Source of the DNA: Prevotellaceae bacterium UBA1710
Lineage (GTDB): Bacteria; Bacteroidota; Bacteroidia; Bacteroidales; Bacteroidaceae
Reading direction: 5' to 3'
Assembly (NCBI GenBank): GCA_002317355.1
Contig: DCJC01000038.1
Location: 1 to 36,475, forward strand
Length of the DNA: 36,475 bases
Numbering within the stretch: the first letter of the stretch is position 1; each line of letters begins with the position of its first letter. The notes under the pieces were generated by a model. That model was not told the origin of the DNA, did not search any database, and worked only from the letters and a program-made list of their open reading frames with translations. This document shows, one piece after another, positions 15,542-22,950 of this stretch. The position numbers and the translations under genes were made by a program.

Positions 15542-16582
15542 ATGCTCACCGGTCACGGAGACGATACATACAACTATAAGGACATACGAATAAACTTCAG
15601 TTCAAATGTCTATAACCATTTCTGTCACGATGGACTCTATGCCCATCTTGCCAGCAGAATGGATTGTATCCGTAACTATCCTGAGCCTTCGCCATCGCAT
15701 CTCGAACTGGAGATTGCGTCTCTATATGGTATCTCTCCTGATGAAGTGATGGTAACGAATGGTGCCACGGAGGCTATCTACCTCATAGCACAGGCATTCT
15801 CTCATGGTGTTTCAGAAGCGCCATCATCAGTCATTCTCCAACCAACCTTCACCGAGTATGCTGATGCCTGCACCCTTCATGGGCATAATGTCATTTCAAT
15901 TGATAACATCAACGACATCACAACCCACCAACACCCAACACCCATCACCCAACACCTACTCTGGCTCTGCAACCCCAACAACCCGACTGGTCACGTAATC
16001 CCGAAGGCTACTCTCGAGAGCATCATAACATCTCATCCCGACACCACGTTTATCATTGATGAGAGTTATGCTCCCTTCACTACACAGCCGCTGATTGAAT
16101 GCGATTCAATAATCAGTAATGCGCTCCTTCTTCATTCCATGACTAAGGAGTTTGCTATCCCAGGACTCCGACTCGGTTTCATAACCGGCTCGGCTGCTCT
16201 TCTCAACCGAATCCGCGAATGCCGTATGCCGTGGTCGGTCAATCAACTCGCTATCGAAGCGGCTCATTATCTCATTGCTCATCGAAGTGACTACGCCCTC
16301 AACCTCCATCTTCTCATGGCAGAGCGTGAGAGAATGGCGCATGAACTTTCTGCGATAAAGGGCATCAGTGTCTATCCAAGTGATACCCACATGCTTCTAT
16401 GCCGAATAGAGGGTAAGACTGCTGCTCAGACAAAGGATTTCCTCGCCAATAATCACGGTATCCTTATTCGTGATGCAAGCAACTTCCACGGACTCGACGA
16501 GCATCATTTCCGCATAGCCGTACAAACGGAAGAGGAAGACACTCAATTAATTAACGCACTCAAAGAATGGATTCAATATTAG
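15542..16582 (+). CDS. cobD: Threonine-phosphate decarboxylase-like aminotransferase (CobD)
   Basis: Fold-type I PLP enzyme. In B12 synthesis it makes (R)-1-amino-2-propanol phosphate from L-threonine phosphate for attachment to cobyric acid. Visible motifs: VTNGATEAIYLIAQ, LCNPNNPTGH, IIDESYAPF, and Lys202 in HSMTKEFAIPGLRLGF as the Schiff-base lysine. Sequence alone does not fully separate it from histidinol-phosphate aminotransferase, but its place between cobQ and cbiB decides the call. An Asn/His/Thr/Gln/Pro-rich stretch (residues about 127-139, TTHQHPTPITQH) just before the NPNNPTG motif is encoded by a 7 bp repeat array, probably a surface loop insertion. The 3' end overlaps cbiB by 16 bp. 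Confidence 0.88.
   Translation: MLTGHGDDTYNYKDIRINFSSNVYNHFCHDGLYAHLASRMDCIRNYPEPSPSHLELEIASLYGISPDEVMVTNGATEAIYLIAQAFSHGVSEAPSSVILQPTFTEYADACTLHGHNVISIDNINDITTHQHPTPITQHLLWLCNPNNPTGHVIPKATLESIITSHPDTTFIIDESYAPFTTQPLIECDSIISNALLLHSMTKEFAIPGLRLGFITGSAALLNRIRECRMPWSVNQLAIEAAHYLIAHRSDYALNLHLLMAERERMAHELSAIKGISVYPSDTHMLLCRIEGKTAAQTKDFLANNHGILIRDASNFHGLDEHHFRIAVQTEEEDTQLINALKEWIQY
15921..15957 (+). repeat. 7 bp repeat array translated inside the cobD-type gene
   Basis: ACCCACC, AACACCCAACACCC and ATCACCCAACACC repeat units, near-identical to the array in the CbiH/CbiC linker on the opposite strand (10783-10827). Confidence 0.75.
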
Positions 16583-17553
16583 CCTACATACTCACCCCCC
16601 TGCTGATAGGATGGATTCTCGACCTCCTCTTTGGCGACCCCTCGTGGCTGCCTCATCCTATCGTCTATTTCGGCAAATGGATTGCCTTTGGCGAGCGTAG
16701 GCTGAACCGCAACAGCCACCGAAAACTCAAGGGCGCTTTATTCGTCTGCATCAGCATCGCCATGCTCTTCGGAATCTCATGGGTACTGTTCAATATCGTT
16801 CCTATTCCAAAGTATGCGAATCTCGCGATTAGTGCCATACTCGTCTTTTTCTGCCTTGCAGGCCACACACTCCGCAAGGAGGTGAGAATGGTGTTCGAGG
16901 CTGTTGACAGAAGTACGGAGGAAGGGCGTAAGCAAGTGGCCCGAATCGTTGGACGCGACACCAGCGAACTCTCTCCTCAGGAGATACGTACTGCCGCTCT
17001 CGAAACACTCGCAGAGAACCTTAGCGATGGCGTCATAGCACCTCTCTTCTGGTTCGCTCTGCTCGGCATCCCAGGCATCCTCACCTATAAACTCATCAAC
17101 ACATTCGACTCTATGGTGGGGTATCAGAATGAGCGATACAAGGACTTCGGATGTTGGGCTGCCCATATCGACGACATCGCCAACTATATCCCTGCTCGTC
17201 TCACCGCCCTACTCATGATTCTCGTAGCTCCGATATGTAATAAATGGCGACTCCTTCGCTTCGTCATTCACTTCGGCCCTCAGCACGCATCGCCTAATAG
17301 CGGTTGGCCGGAAGCGGCTCTTGCTGGAATACTCAACTGCCGTTTCGGAGGTCCGCACAACTATTTCGGAGAGTATTTCTACAAGCCGTTCATCGGTACT
17401 AACGAGCGCGACCTCACCACAGCTGATATGCAAAAGAGCATCTTGGTGTGCCTGGGGGCAGAAATAATCACAGTAGCCCCTTTCCTGCCCTATGGGCATC
17501 CTTTCCCCGAAGCGGGGCAAGGAATTATATACCATCTTCTAATCATGGTCTAA
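16567..17553 (+). CDS. cbiB: Adenosylcobinamide-phosphate synthase (CbiB)
   Basis: Integral membrane enzyme joining aminopropanol phosphate to adenosylcobyric acid. 328 residues with several hydrophobic segments; family motifs LIGWILDLLFGDP near the N-terminus, HPIVYFGKW, GRDTSELSPQEIRTAALETLAENLSDG (in pieces: VGRDTSEL, ETLAENLSDGVIAPLFW), NTFDSMVGYQNERYKDFG and WAAHIDDIANYIPARLTAL. Length is typical. The start lies within the end of the preceding gene (16 bp overlap), indicating coupled translation. The 75 bp to cobU contain a family B palindromic element. Confidence 0.94.
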   Translation: MDSILAYILTPLLIGWILDLLFGDPSWLPHPIVYFGKWIAFGERRLNRNSHRKLKGALFVCISIAMLFGISWVLFNIVPIPKYANLAISAILVFFCLAGHTLRKEVRMVFEAVDRSTEEGRKQVARIVGRDTSELSPQEIRTAALETLAENLSDGVIAPLFWFALLGIPGILTYKLINTFDSMVGYQNERYKDFGCWAAHIDDIANYIPARLTALLMILVAPICNKWRLLRFVIHFGPQHASPNSGWPEAALAGILNCRFGGPHNYFGEYFYKPFIGTNERDLTTADMQKSILVCLGAEIITVAPFLPYGHPFPEAGQGIIYHLLIMV

Positions 17554-17570
17554 CCTCTAAGCCTTTACTC

Positions 17571-17620
17571 CACCGCGCACCGGCTCCCTCTCTACGGGAG
17601 AGGGCGGGGGGAGAGGCCTT
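17571..17620 (-). repeat. Palindromic element family B (B5), before cobU
   Basis: GCGCACCGGCTCCC, core CTCTCTACGGGAGAGGG, G-rich arm ending AGAGGCCTTTTT. Antisense to cobU and ending 8 bp before its ATG. Confidence 0.85.
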
Positions 17621-17628
17621 TTTAACTT

Positions 17629-18153
17629 ATGAAACATATCTATCTCATAACAGGCGGTCAACGCTCTGGTAAGAGCACCAAGGCAGAAGAACTGGCCTTG
17701 TCGCTCTCTCCTACTCCCGTCTATGTGGCTACCGCACATATCTGGGATGATGAGTTCCGTGAGCGAGTGGCAAAGCATCAGGCACGAAGAGGTTCCAACT
17801 GGACTAACATCGAAGAGGAACTTTACCCAAGTCGTCACGATGTGGAAGGGCGTGTTGTTCTCATAGACTGCTGCACGCTCTGGGCAACGAACTTCTTCTT
17901 CCGCGATTCCAAAGGTGATGAACTGCCTGATGTTGACAAGACGCTTCAGGATCTGAAAGACGAGTTCGACCGCTTCACCTCGCAGGAGGCTACCTTCATC
18001 TTCGTAACCAATGAGATTGGACTTGGTGGTGTCAGCGCAAATGCCGTTCAGCGCCGCTTCACCGACCTCATGGGCTGGTTCAACCAATACGTTGCACGAA
18101 ACGCAGACGAGGTGATAATGATGGTGTCTGGCTTGCCATTGAAGCTGAAATAG
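17629..18153 (+). CDS. cobU: Adenosylcobinamide kinase/guanylyltransferase (CobU)
   Basis: Phosphorylates adenosylcobinamide and transfers GMP to it, giving adenosylcobinamide-GDP for CobS. The P-loop GGQRSGKS is at residues 9-16, followed by VYVATAHIWDDEFRERVAKHQARR (in pieces: YVATA, RVAKHQARR) including the His that carries GMP in the family, then LIDCCTLWATN and VTNEIGLGGVSAN. 174 residues, normal for the family. The ATG follows the B5 element by 8 bp. The 97 bp gap to cobT contains a 24 bp direct repeat. Confidence 0.94.
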   Translation: MKHIYLITGGQRSGKSTKAEELALSLSPTPVYVATAHIWDDEFRERVAKHQARRGSNWTNIEEELYPSRHDVEGRVVLIDCCTLWATNFFFRDSKGDELPDVDKTLQDLKDEFDRFTSQEATFIFVTNEIGLGGVSANAVQRRFTDLMGWFNQYVARNADEVIMMVSGLPLKLK

Positions 18154-18169
18154 AATACATCTTCATCCA

Positions 18170-18220
18170 GAATTATCGAATAATCGAAGTCACGAATTAT
18201 CGAGCAATCGAAATCCCTAA
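18170..18220. repeat. 24 bp direct repeat (two 12 bp half-units) between cobU and cobT
   Basis: GAATTATCGAATAATCGAAG and GAATTATCGAGCAATCGAAA follow at 24 bp spacing; each contains two ATCGA-type halves about 12 bp apart. Confidence 0.7.
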
Positions 18221-18250
18221 TTACTCCCCCTAAATACTCAACTCAAAACA

Positions 18251-19312
18251 ATGATACAATACAACATCTCGCAAATACATTCTGAAGACGGACTCGAGAC
18301 AGCCCTTCAGTCGAAGATAGATAACCTAAACAAACCGAAGGGCTCTCTCGGTCGACTTGAGTCACTCGCTCTTCAAATCGGGCTCATCCAGCGTACACTC
18401 TCCCCAAAGCTCAATCATCCATGTCATATCCTCTTCGGAGGCGACCACGGCATAGAGCGTGAGGGGGTTTCATTCTCGCCTCGTGAGGTCACCTGGCAAC
18501 AGATGATAAACTATGGAAAAGGCGGTGGAGGTGTCAATATGTTCTGCCGTCAGCATAACTTCAAACTGCTTGTTGTAGATGCTGGTGTTGACTATGACTT
18601 CGATCTCACGAAACACCCTCACATCATCTCACGTAAAGTGGGCTATGGCACACACAACTTCCTTCATGAAGCAGCTATGAGTCAGGAGGAATTCGAGAAA
18701 TGTCTTACCATTGGTGCTGAACAGGTTGAGGCTTGCCGTAAAGAAGGATGTAACATCATCAGTTTCGGGGAGATGGGCATTGCCAACACAAGTCCGTCGA
18801 GTATCATGATGCACCTCTTCCTCGACATCCCTCTCATCAAATGCGTAGGAGCAGGCTCTGGTCTTCCAACCGAAGGTGTAAAGCATAAGTATGAGGTACT
18901 TCAGGCAAGTGTTGACAACTATCTTGCCAACCGACCAGCCGATGCTGATGCCACATACACCATCCGCTATTTCCTCGGTTATGAGATGGCGTGTGCCGTT
19001 GGTGGAATGCTCCGTGCCGCAGAACTCGGCATGATAGTCCTTGTTGATGGTTTCATCATGACAGCATGTATGCTCGCTGCCTCACAGATCAACGCCAACG
19101 TATTGGATTATGCAGTCTTCGGGCATTGTGGTGACGAAGGTGGTCATAAACTCATGCTTGATGCTATGCACGCAGAACCGCTTCTTCATCTCGGTCTCCG
19201 TCTCGGCGAGGGAACAGGCGCCCTCTGCGCTTACCCTATCGTCCAGAGTGCCGTTAACATGATCAACGAGATGGACAACTTCGCTCATGCAGAAATCACA
19301 AAGTACTTTTAA
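18251..19312 (+). CDS. cobT: Nicotinate-nucleotide--dimethylbenzimidazole phosphoribosyltransferase (CobT)
   Basis: Activates the lower-ligand base by transfer of phosphoribose from nicotinate mononucleotide, forming alpha-ribazole phosphate. Motifs: KPKGSLGRLESLA, FGGDHGIEREGVS, GKGGGGVNMFC, ISFGEMGIANTSPSS, GVGAGSG-like KCVGAGSGLP, FGHCGDEGGH and LRLGEGTGA near the C-terminus, which contains the catalytic Glu of the family. 353 residues, normal length. No bluB or other benzimidazole synthesis gene is seen, so the lower ligand may be an imported base or an alternative base. It is followed by two palindromic elements before cobS. Confidence 0.95.
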   Translation: MIQYNISQIHSEDGLETALQSKIDNLNKPKGSLGRLESLALQIGLIQRTLSPKLNHPCHILFGGDHGIEREGVSFSPREVTWQQMINYGKGGGGVNMFCRQHNFKLLVVDAGVDYDFDLTKHPHIISRKVGYGTHNFLHEAAMSQEEFEKCLTIGAEQVEACRKEGCNIISFGEMGIANTSPSSIMMHLFLDIPLIKCVGAGSGLPTEGVKHKYEVLQASVDNYLANRPADADATYTIRYFLGYEMACAVGGMLRAAELGMIVLVDGFIMTACMLAASQINANVLDYAVFGHCGDEGGHKLMLDAMHAEPLLHLGLRLGEGTGALCAYPIVQSAVNMINEMDNFAHAEITKYF

Positions 19313-19314
19313 TT

Positions 19315-19363
19315 GCCCCCTCCCTACCTCCCCGAGGGGAGGAGAATAAAGTTACACTTTCTC
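19315..19363 (+). repeat. Palindromic element family C (C3), after cobT
   Basis: Arm CCCCCTCCCTACC, core CTCCCCGAGGGGAGG, tail GTTACACTTTCTC, matching C1's tail. It starts 3 bp after the cobT stop and is sense to cobT. Confidence 0.85.
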
Positions 19364-19389
19364 GCTGCAGGCCTTCCGTGCGTCAGCCT

Positions 19390-19422
19390 ACCCCCTCCCT
19401 CGGGAGGGTTGGGGTGGGGCCT
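19390..19422 (-). repeat. Palindromic element family D-like (D3), before cobS
   Basis: Core CCCTCCCTCGGGAGGG followed by TTGGGGTGGGGCC. Antisense to cobS, 18 bp before its ATG. This is the only pair (C3/D3) of mixed families. Confidence 0.8.
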
Positions 19423-19439
19423 CACTTTTTTATATTAAT

Positions 19440-20195
19440 ATGCTCCGAATCCTCGCATCCCTCATATTCTTCACGCGCCTACCATTCTGGCGCATAGCAA
19501 ATGTTCCGAAGGAATACTACGAGCAGGTAGTACCCCTTTGGCCAGTCGTTGGATGGCTCACAGGCGGCATCATGGCACTCGTCTTCTGGCTCTCGCAGAT
19601 GATAATGCCGTTGCCTCTCGCAGTCATCGCAGCCCTCATCTCACGCATTCTCGTAACAGGAGCCCTCCATGAGGATGGCTTTGCCGACTTCTGTGACGGA
19701 TTCGGAGGAGGCACGACACGCGAACGCACGCTTGAGATAATGAAAGACTCACACATAGGCACATACGGTGTTTTGGGACTCATCATCTACTACCTCGTGA
19801 TGTACAACGCGCTAGTTGCCTTGCAGACAGAGCACAACAACCCACTCATCTTCATCATGGTAGATAGTTTCTGCAAGTATCTCGCCTCTACCATCATCTA
19901 TTTCCTTCCCTACGCCCGTAAGGCAGAAGAGGCAAAGAACAAGCTCATCTACACCAGCGTACCGCTCCACGAGAAACTCGCAAGCTTTGCAGCAGGCATA
20001 CTCCCTATCATACTGTTCTGCCCAAACGACCTATTCCTTGCCCTCCTCGTAGGCATTGCCGCCGCCATCATCACCTGCACATTCCTCTTCCTCAAGATGA
20101 ACACAAAGATAAAAGGTTACACAGGCGACTGCTGTGGTGCAACATTTATACTTGCAGAAGTGATTTGCTATTTAGGAGTAATTGCAGTAATGTAA
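19440..20195 (+). CDS. cobS: Adenosylcobinamide-GDP ribazoletransferase (CobS)
   Basis: Membrane enzyme that condenses adenosylcobinamide-GDP with alpha-ribazole (phosphate), the last assembly step. 251 residues with about seven hydrophobic segments. The acidic signature LHEDGFADFCDGFGGG at residues about 76-92 is the CDP-alcohol-transferase-like metal site of the family; TRERTLEIMKDSHIGTYG follows, and GYTGDCCGATF lies near the C-terminus. No sign of truncation. A small membrane protein gene begins 11 bp after the stop and is probably co-transcribed. Confidence 0.94.
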   Translation: MLRILASLIFFTRLPFWRIANVPKEYYEQVVPLWPVVGWLTGGIMALVFWLSQMIMPLPLAVIAALISRILVTGALHEDGFADFCDGFGGGTTRERTLEIMKDSHIGTYGVLGLIIYYLVMYNALVALQTEHNNPLIFIMVDSFCKYLASTIIYFLPYARKAEEAKNKLIYTSVPLHEKLASFAAGILPIILFCPNDLFLALLVGIAAAIITCTFLFLKMNTKIKGYTGDCCGATFILAEVICYLGVIAVM

Positions 20196-20206
20196 AAAAG
20201 GCAAAA

Positions 20207-20392
20207 ATGCGAAAGATATCATTCATACTATTCCTTGCGGTATCAATCATCGTGTTCTTCTTGTTGTTACGCAATGGAGCATTCTCGCAAAGAGAAACTG
20301 CATCTGAGGCAGATTCTATCACTCAAATAGAAATGAAGCAATGGCAAAAGAAGAAGCTTGTGATGAAAATGAGCTATGGGGAACAGGATTGA
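20207..20392 (+). CDS. Small single-span membrane protein after cobS
   Basis: The open frame extends back into cobS, but ATG 20207 starts a convincing topology: MRKISF, then about 16 hydrophobic residues (ILFLAVSIIVFFLLL), then a hydrophilic tail of about 40 residues rich in Glu, Gln and Lys. 61 residues in total. I do not recognise a family. The spacing of 11 bp to cobS suggests co-transcription, but whether it works in cobalamin synthesis is unknown. It may be a short-lived or spurious ORF; codon use looks ordinary. Confidence 0.5.
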   Translation: MRKISFILFLAVSIIVFFLLLRNGAFSQRETASEADSITQIEMKQWQKKKLVMKMSYGEQD

Positions 20393-20501
20393 ATAAATGT
20401 CACTCGTTCATAATTCCCCACCTATAGTTATATTAAAGCATGAGCAAATCGTACATATCATAAGTGAGGTGAAGGATTATTGGAGGAAATAAAGAAAGAT
20501 T

Positions 20502-21029
20502 ATGTCAGACAAACTTACTCCCGAACAACGCCACCATAACATGGCAGCTATTCGTGCCAAAGACACGAAGCCGGAGATTCTTGTGCGCAAATATCTGTGG
20601 TTACACGGATTCCGCTACAGATTGAATCATCCACGATTACCAGGTAAGCCAGACATCGTGCTAAGGAAATACAGGACGTGTGTGTTTGTGAACGGTTGCT
20701 TCTGGCATGGGCATGAGCTGCAATACGACAACAACAACCTACCTCAAAGTTCTGAGTGTTGCAAAATCCCGAGGTCGAATACGGAGTTCTGGGTGAAGAA
20801 GATTCTGAGGAACAAAGAACGTGACAAGGAGGTACAGCAGAAACTATTGTCAATGGGTTGGCACTCCATCACATTGTGGGAATGCCAGTTGAAGCCTGCA
20901 ATGAGAGAAAAGACGCTTTCCTCCCTCGCTTTTACTCTCAACCATATTTTCCTTGAGCACCACAAAGTGAAACGCTACGAATTGCCGGATGAGCCATTGG
21001 CAATGGTAGCGGAAGATAGCATAACTTAG
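20502..21029 (+). CDS. vsr: Very short patch repair (Vsr) DNA mismatch endonuclease
   Basis: PD-(D/E)XK-type nickase family that cuts 5' of the T in T:G mismatches arising from 5-methylcytosine deamination. The N-terminus (DKLTPEQRHHNMAAIRAKDTKPE) holds Glu25, then GKPDIV with Asp51, and NGCFWHGH with His69, followed by NTEFWVKKILRNKERDKEV and WHSITLWEC, all in family order. From memory E. coli Vsr has His at position 64 where this protein has Asn64. 175 residues, slightly longer than E. coli Vsr. Unusually, no cytosine-5 methyltransferase gene is adjacent in the window; the partner must be elsewhere or lost. Likely horizontally acquired, as is common for the family. Confidence 0.9.
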   Translation: MSDKLTPEQRHHNMAAIRAKDTKPEILVRKYLWLHGFRYRLNHPRLPGKPDIVLRKYRTCVFVNGCFWHGHELQYDNNNLPQSSECCKIPRSNTEFWVKKILRNKERDKEVQQKLLSMGWHSITLWECQLKPAMREKTLSSLAFTLNHIFLEHHKVKRYELPDEPLAMVAEDSIT

Positions 21030-21032
21030 TGT

Positions 21033-21047
21033 GAAGGCTGAGCCTTC
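21033..21047. terminator. Hairpin between convergent vsr and lptB
   Basis: GAAGGC and GCCTTC pair around TGA, 3 bp after the vsr stop. There is no U-run on either side, so this is at best a weak bidirectional terminator. Confidence 0.35.
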
Positions 21048-21058
21048 ATCAAACAATT

Positions 21059-21823
21059 CTAAATCTCCTTGAAAGTTTTCTTCTGGAGTTTGAAGTTGGT
21101 ACCGAGGTACTTCTCCTTAACGATCTGATTGTTGGCAAGCTCATCAGGTGTGCCATGAAATAGGATTTTGCCTTCGAAGAGGAGATATGCGCGGTCGGTG
21201 ATGTTAAGAGTCTCATGCACGTTGTGGTCGGTGATGAGAATACCGATGTTGCGATGCTTGAGGTGCCATACCACATTCTGAATCTCCTCAACAGCGATTG
21301 GGTCAACACCGGCGAATGGTTCGTCAAGCATGATGAACTTCGGTTCTATGGCAAGACAACGGGCAATCTCAGTTCTTCTTCGCTCACCACCCGACAGCTG
21401 GTCACCAAGGTTCTTACGCACCTTCTGAAGCGAGAATTCCTTGATAAGGCTCTCGAGTTTCTCCATCTGATAATCATGAGGCTTACCTGTCATCTGAAGC
21501 ACAGAAAGGATGTTATCCTCAACACTCATCTTACGGAACACACTTGCCTCCTGTGGAAGATAGCCCACACCATTGCGTGCGTGCTTATAAACCGGCATAC
21601 TCGTGATTTCGGTATCGTCGATGAAGACGTGACCTGCGTTTGGAACTACGAGTCCGGTGGTCATATAGAAAGATGTGGTCTTACCCGCACCATTAGGTCC
21701 GAGAAGTCCTACAATCTCACCTTGCGTAACGGTAAACGACACATCATTTACCACAGTACGCTTTCCGTATATTTTGACAAGTCCCTCCGTACGGAGAGTT
21801 TTTCTTTCCAATTCTTCTGACAT
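21059..21823 (-). CDS. lptB: LPS export ABC transporter ATPase LptB
   Basis: Cytoplasmic ATPase that powers LptFG-driven extraction of lipopolysaccharide. Walker A GPNGAGKTT at residues 42-50, Q-loop region LPQEASVFRKMSVEDN, signature LSGGERRRTEIARCL, Walker B FIMLDEPFAGVDP and switch His in ITDHNVHETL. The LFRKLTV/FRKMSV and RRRTEIAR features are typical of LptB rather than branched-chain amino-acid ATPases. 254 residues, slightly longer than the usual 240, with a short N-terminal lead. A TAATTTTG promoter box lies 19 bp upstream. Monocistronic in this window; it converges with vsr. Confidence 0.92.
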   Translation of the reverse strand: MSEELERKTLRTEGLVKIYGKRTVVNDVSFTVTQGEIVGLLGPNGAGKTTSFYMTTGLVVPNAGHVFIDDTEITSMPVYKHARNGVGYLPQEASVFRKMSVEDNILSVLQMTGKPHDYQMEKLESLIKEFSLQKVRKNLGDQLSGGERRRTEIARCLAIEPKFIMLDEPFAGVDPIAVEEIQNVVWHLKHRNIGILITDHNVHETLNITDRAYLLFEGKILFHGTPDELANNQIVKEKYLGTNFKLQKKTFKEI

Positions 21824-21841
21824 AATTTTGCTTTATGGGTG

Positions 21842-21849
21842 CAAAATTA
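21842..21849 (-). promoter_or_regulatory. -7 box of lptB
   Basis: TAATTTTG followed by CACCC on the minus strand, same extended form as at 21925 and 25082. The ATG is 18 bp downstream, leaving a very short leader. Confidence 0.6.
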
Positions 21850-21924
21850 CGAAAATAAACTCTAAAAAAAACACCTTTGTATGAAAAACTAATCCGAAAA
21901 ATTCAGTTTTTTCATATTTTTGAG

Positions 21925-21932
21925 TAATTTTG
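21925..21932 (+). promoter_or_regulatory. -7 box of mlaE
   Basis: TAATTTTG followed by CACTCG. It overlaps the first copy of a 20 bp direct repeat and leaves a structured leader of about 110 bases before mlaE. Confidence 0.6.
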
Positions 21933-22026
21933 CACTCGAAAATTAGAAACGTGCGCCAGCTTTAATGCTGACACGCACTATTTTCTTCGTGCGAGGTGCA
22001 AGCACGTTGCACTCGAAAATTAGAAA
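21930..22026 (+). repeat. 20 bp direct repeat flanking a two-hairpin leader
   Basis: TTGCACTCGAAAATTAGAAA occurs at 21930-21949 and again, unchanged, at 22007-22026. Between them lie a stem GTGCG...CGCAC (21951-21978, with inner AGC/GCT) and a stem CGTGC...GCACG (21988-22006). The CGCAC strand could pair with either GTGCG, so two alternative folds are possible. Confidence 0.7.
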
Positions 22027-22050
22027 TAAGGTAACAAGTTTTAAAACTCG

Positions 22051-22797
22051 ATGATAATTCTAAAGTATCTCAACATCCTTGGAAGATACCTCATACTCAT
22101 GGGACGTACATTCTCACGTCCTGAGAGAATGCGTATGTTCATGAAGCAGTATAGCAAGGAGATGTCTGCCCTCGGCGTTGACTCTATCGGCATCGTACTA
22201 CTTATCTCGTTCTTCATCGGAGCCGTGATTTGTATTCAGATGAAACTCAACATCCAGAGTCCTTGGATGCCTCGATGGGTATCAGGCTATACCACCCGAG
22301 AAATCATGCTGCTTGAGTTCTCAAGCTCTATCATGTGTCTTATCCTTGCAGGTAAGGTGGGTAGTAACATTGCATCAGAGCTCGGCACCATGCGTGTGAC
22401 ACAGCAGATTGACGCACTCGACATAATGGGCGTGAACTCGGCATGCTACCTCATTCTGCCTAAGATATTAGGTTTGATTACACTAATGCCATTCCTCGTT
22501 ATCTTTGCCGACGGAATGGGCATCGTAGGTGCTTACGCTACGGCTTACATCGGTCATATCCTGCCTCCTGACGACCTCACTCTCGGTCTTCAGCATGCTT
22601 TCAATCCATGGTTTATCTGGATGAGTCTTATAAAGAGTACCGTCTTCGCATTCATCATCTCAAGTGTTTCGAGTTTCTGCGGCTACACGGTAGAAGGCGG
22701 TTCTGTGGAAGTAGGTAAGGCAAGTACCTCTGCAGTAGTAAACAGTAGTATCATCATCCTCTTCTCGGATGTATTCCTGACACAATTACTGTCATAG
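22051..22797 (+). CDS. mlaE: MlaE family lipid ABC transporter permease
   Basis: Inner-membrane permease of the MlaFEDB-type phospholipid transporter that keeps outer-membrane lipid asymmetry. 248 residues with about five hydrophobic segments. Family motifs: GVDSIGIVLLISFFIGAVICIQ (in pieces: IGIVLLISFFIGAV), LAGKVGSNIASELGTMRVTQQIDALD and GYTVEGGSVEVGKASTSAVVNSS. mlaF follows after 153 bp filled with a convergent pair of family D elements; the mlaE stop TAG overlaps the first two bases of element D4. The MCE protein mlaD is not in the window, so the third component is encoded elsewhere. Confidence 0.92.
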   Translation: MIILKYLNILGRYLILMGRTFSRPERMRMFMKQYSKEMSALGVDSIGIVLLISFFIGAVICIQMKLNIQSPWMPRWVSGYTTREIMLLEFSSSIMCLILAGKVGSNIASELGTMRVTQQIDALDIMGVNSACYLILPKILGLITLMPFLVIFADGMGIVGAYATAYIGHILPPDDLTLGLQHAFNPWFIWMSLIKSTVFAFIISSVSSFCGYTVEGGSVEVGKASTSAVVNSSIIILFSDVFLTQLLS

Positions 22798-22847
22798 ACC
22801 CACCCCCTCCCCCCTCCCGTTATAGGGAGGGGAGAAGATAGTATTTA
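22797..22847 (+). repeat. Palindromic element family D (D4), after mlaE
   Basis: AGACCCACCCCCT arm overlapping the mlaE stop, core CCCTCCCGTTATAGGGAGGG, tail GAAGATAGTATTTAC. Sense to mlaE; partner of D5. Confidence 0.85.
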
Positions 22848-22910
22848 CGACCCAAAGAGGTGGTGCATAATTATTAATATTTACCCCCACAGACAATAAA
22901 AGGAAACCAA

Positions 22911-22945
22911 TTCCCTCCCTCGGGAGGGGTTAGGGGTGGGGCTTT
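22911..22945 (-). repeat. Palindromic element family D (D5), before mlaF
   Basis: TTCCCTCCCTCGGGAGGG then GTTAGGGGTGGGGCTTTA, ending 5 bp before the mlaF ATG. Antisense to mlaF. Confidence 0.85.
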
Positions 22946-22950
22946 ACATT

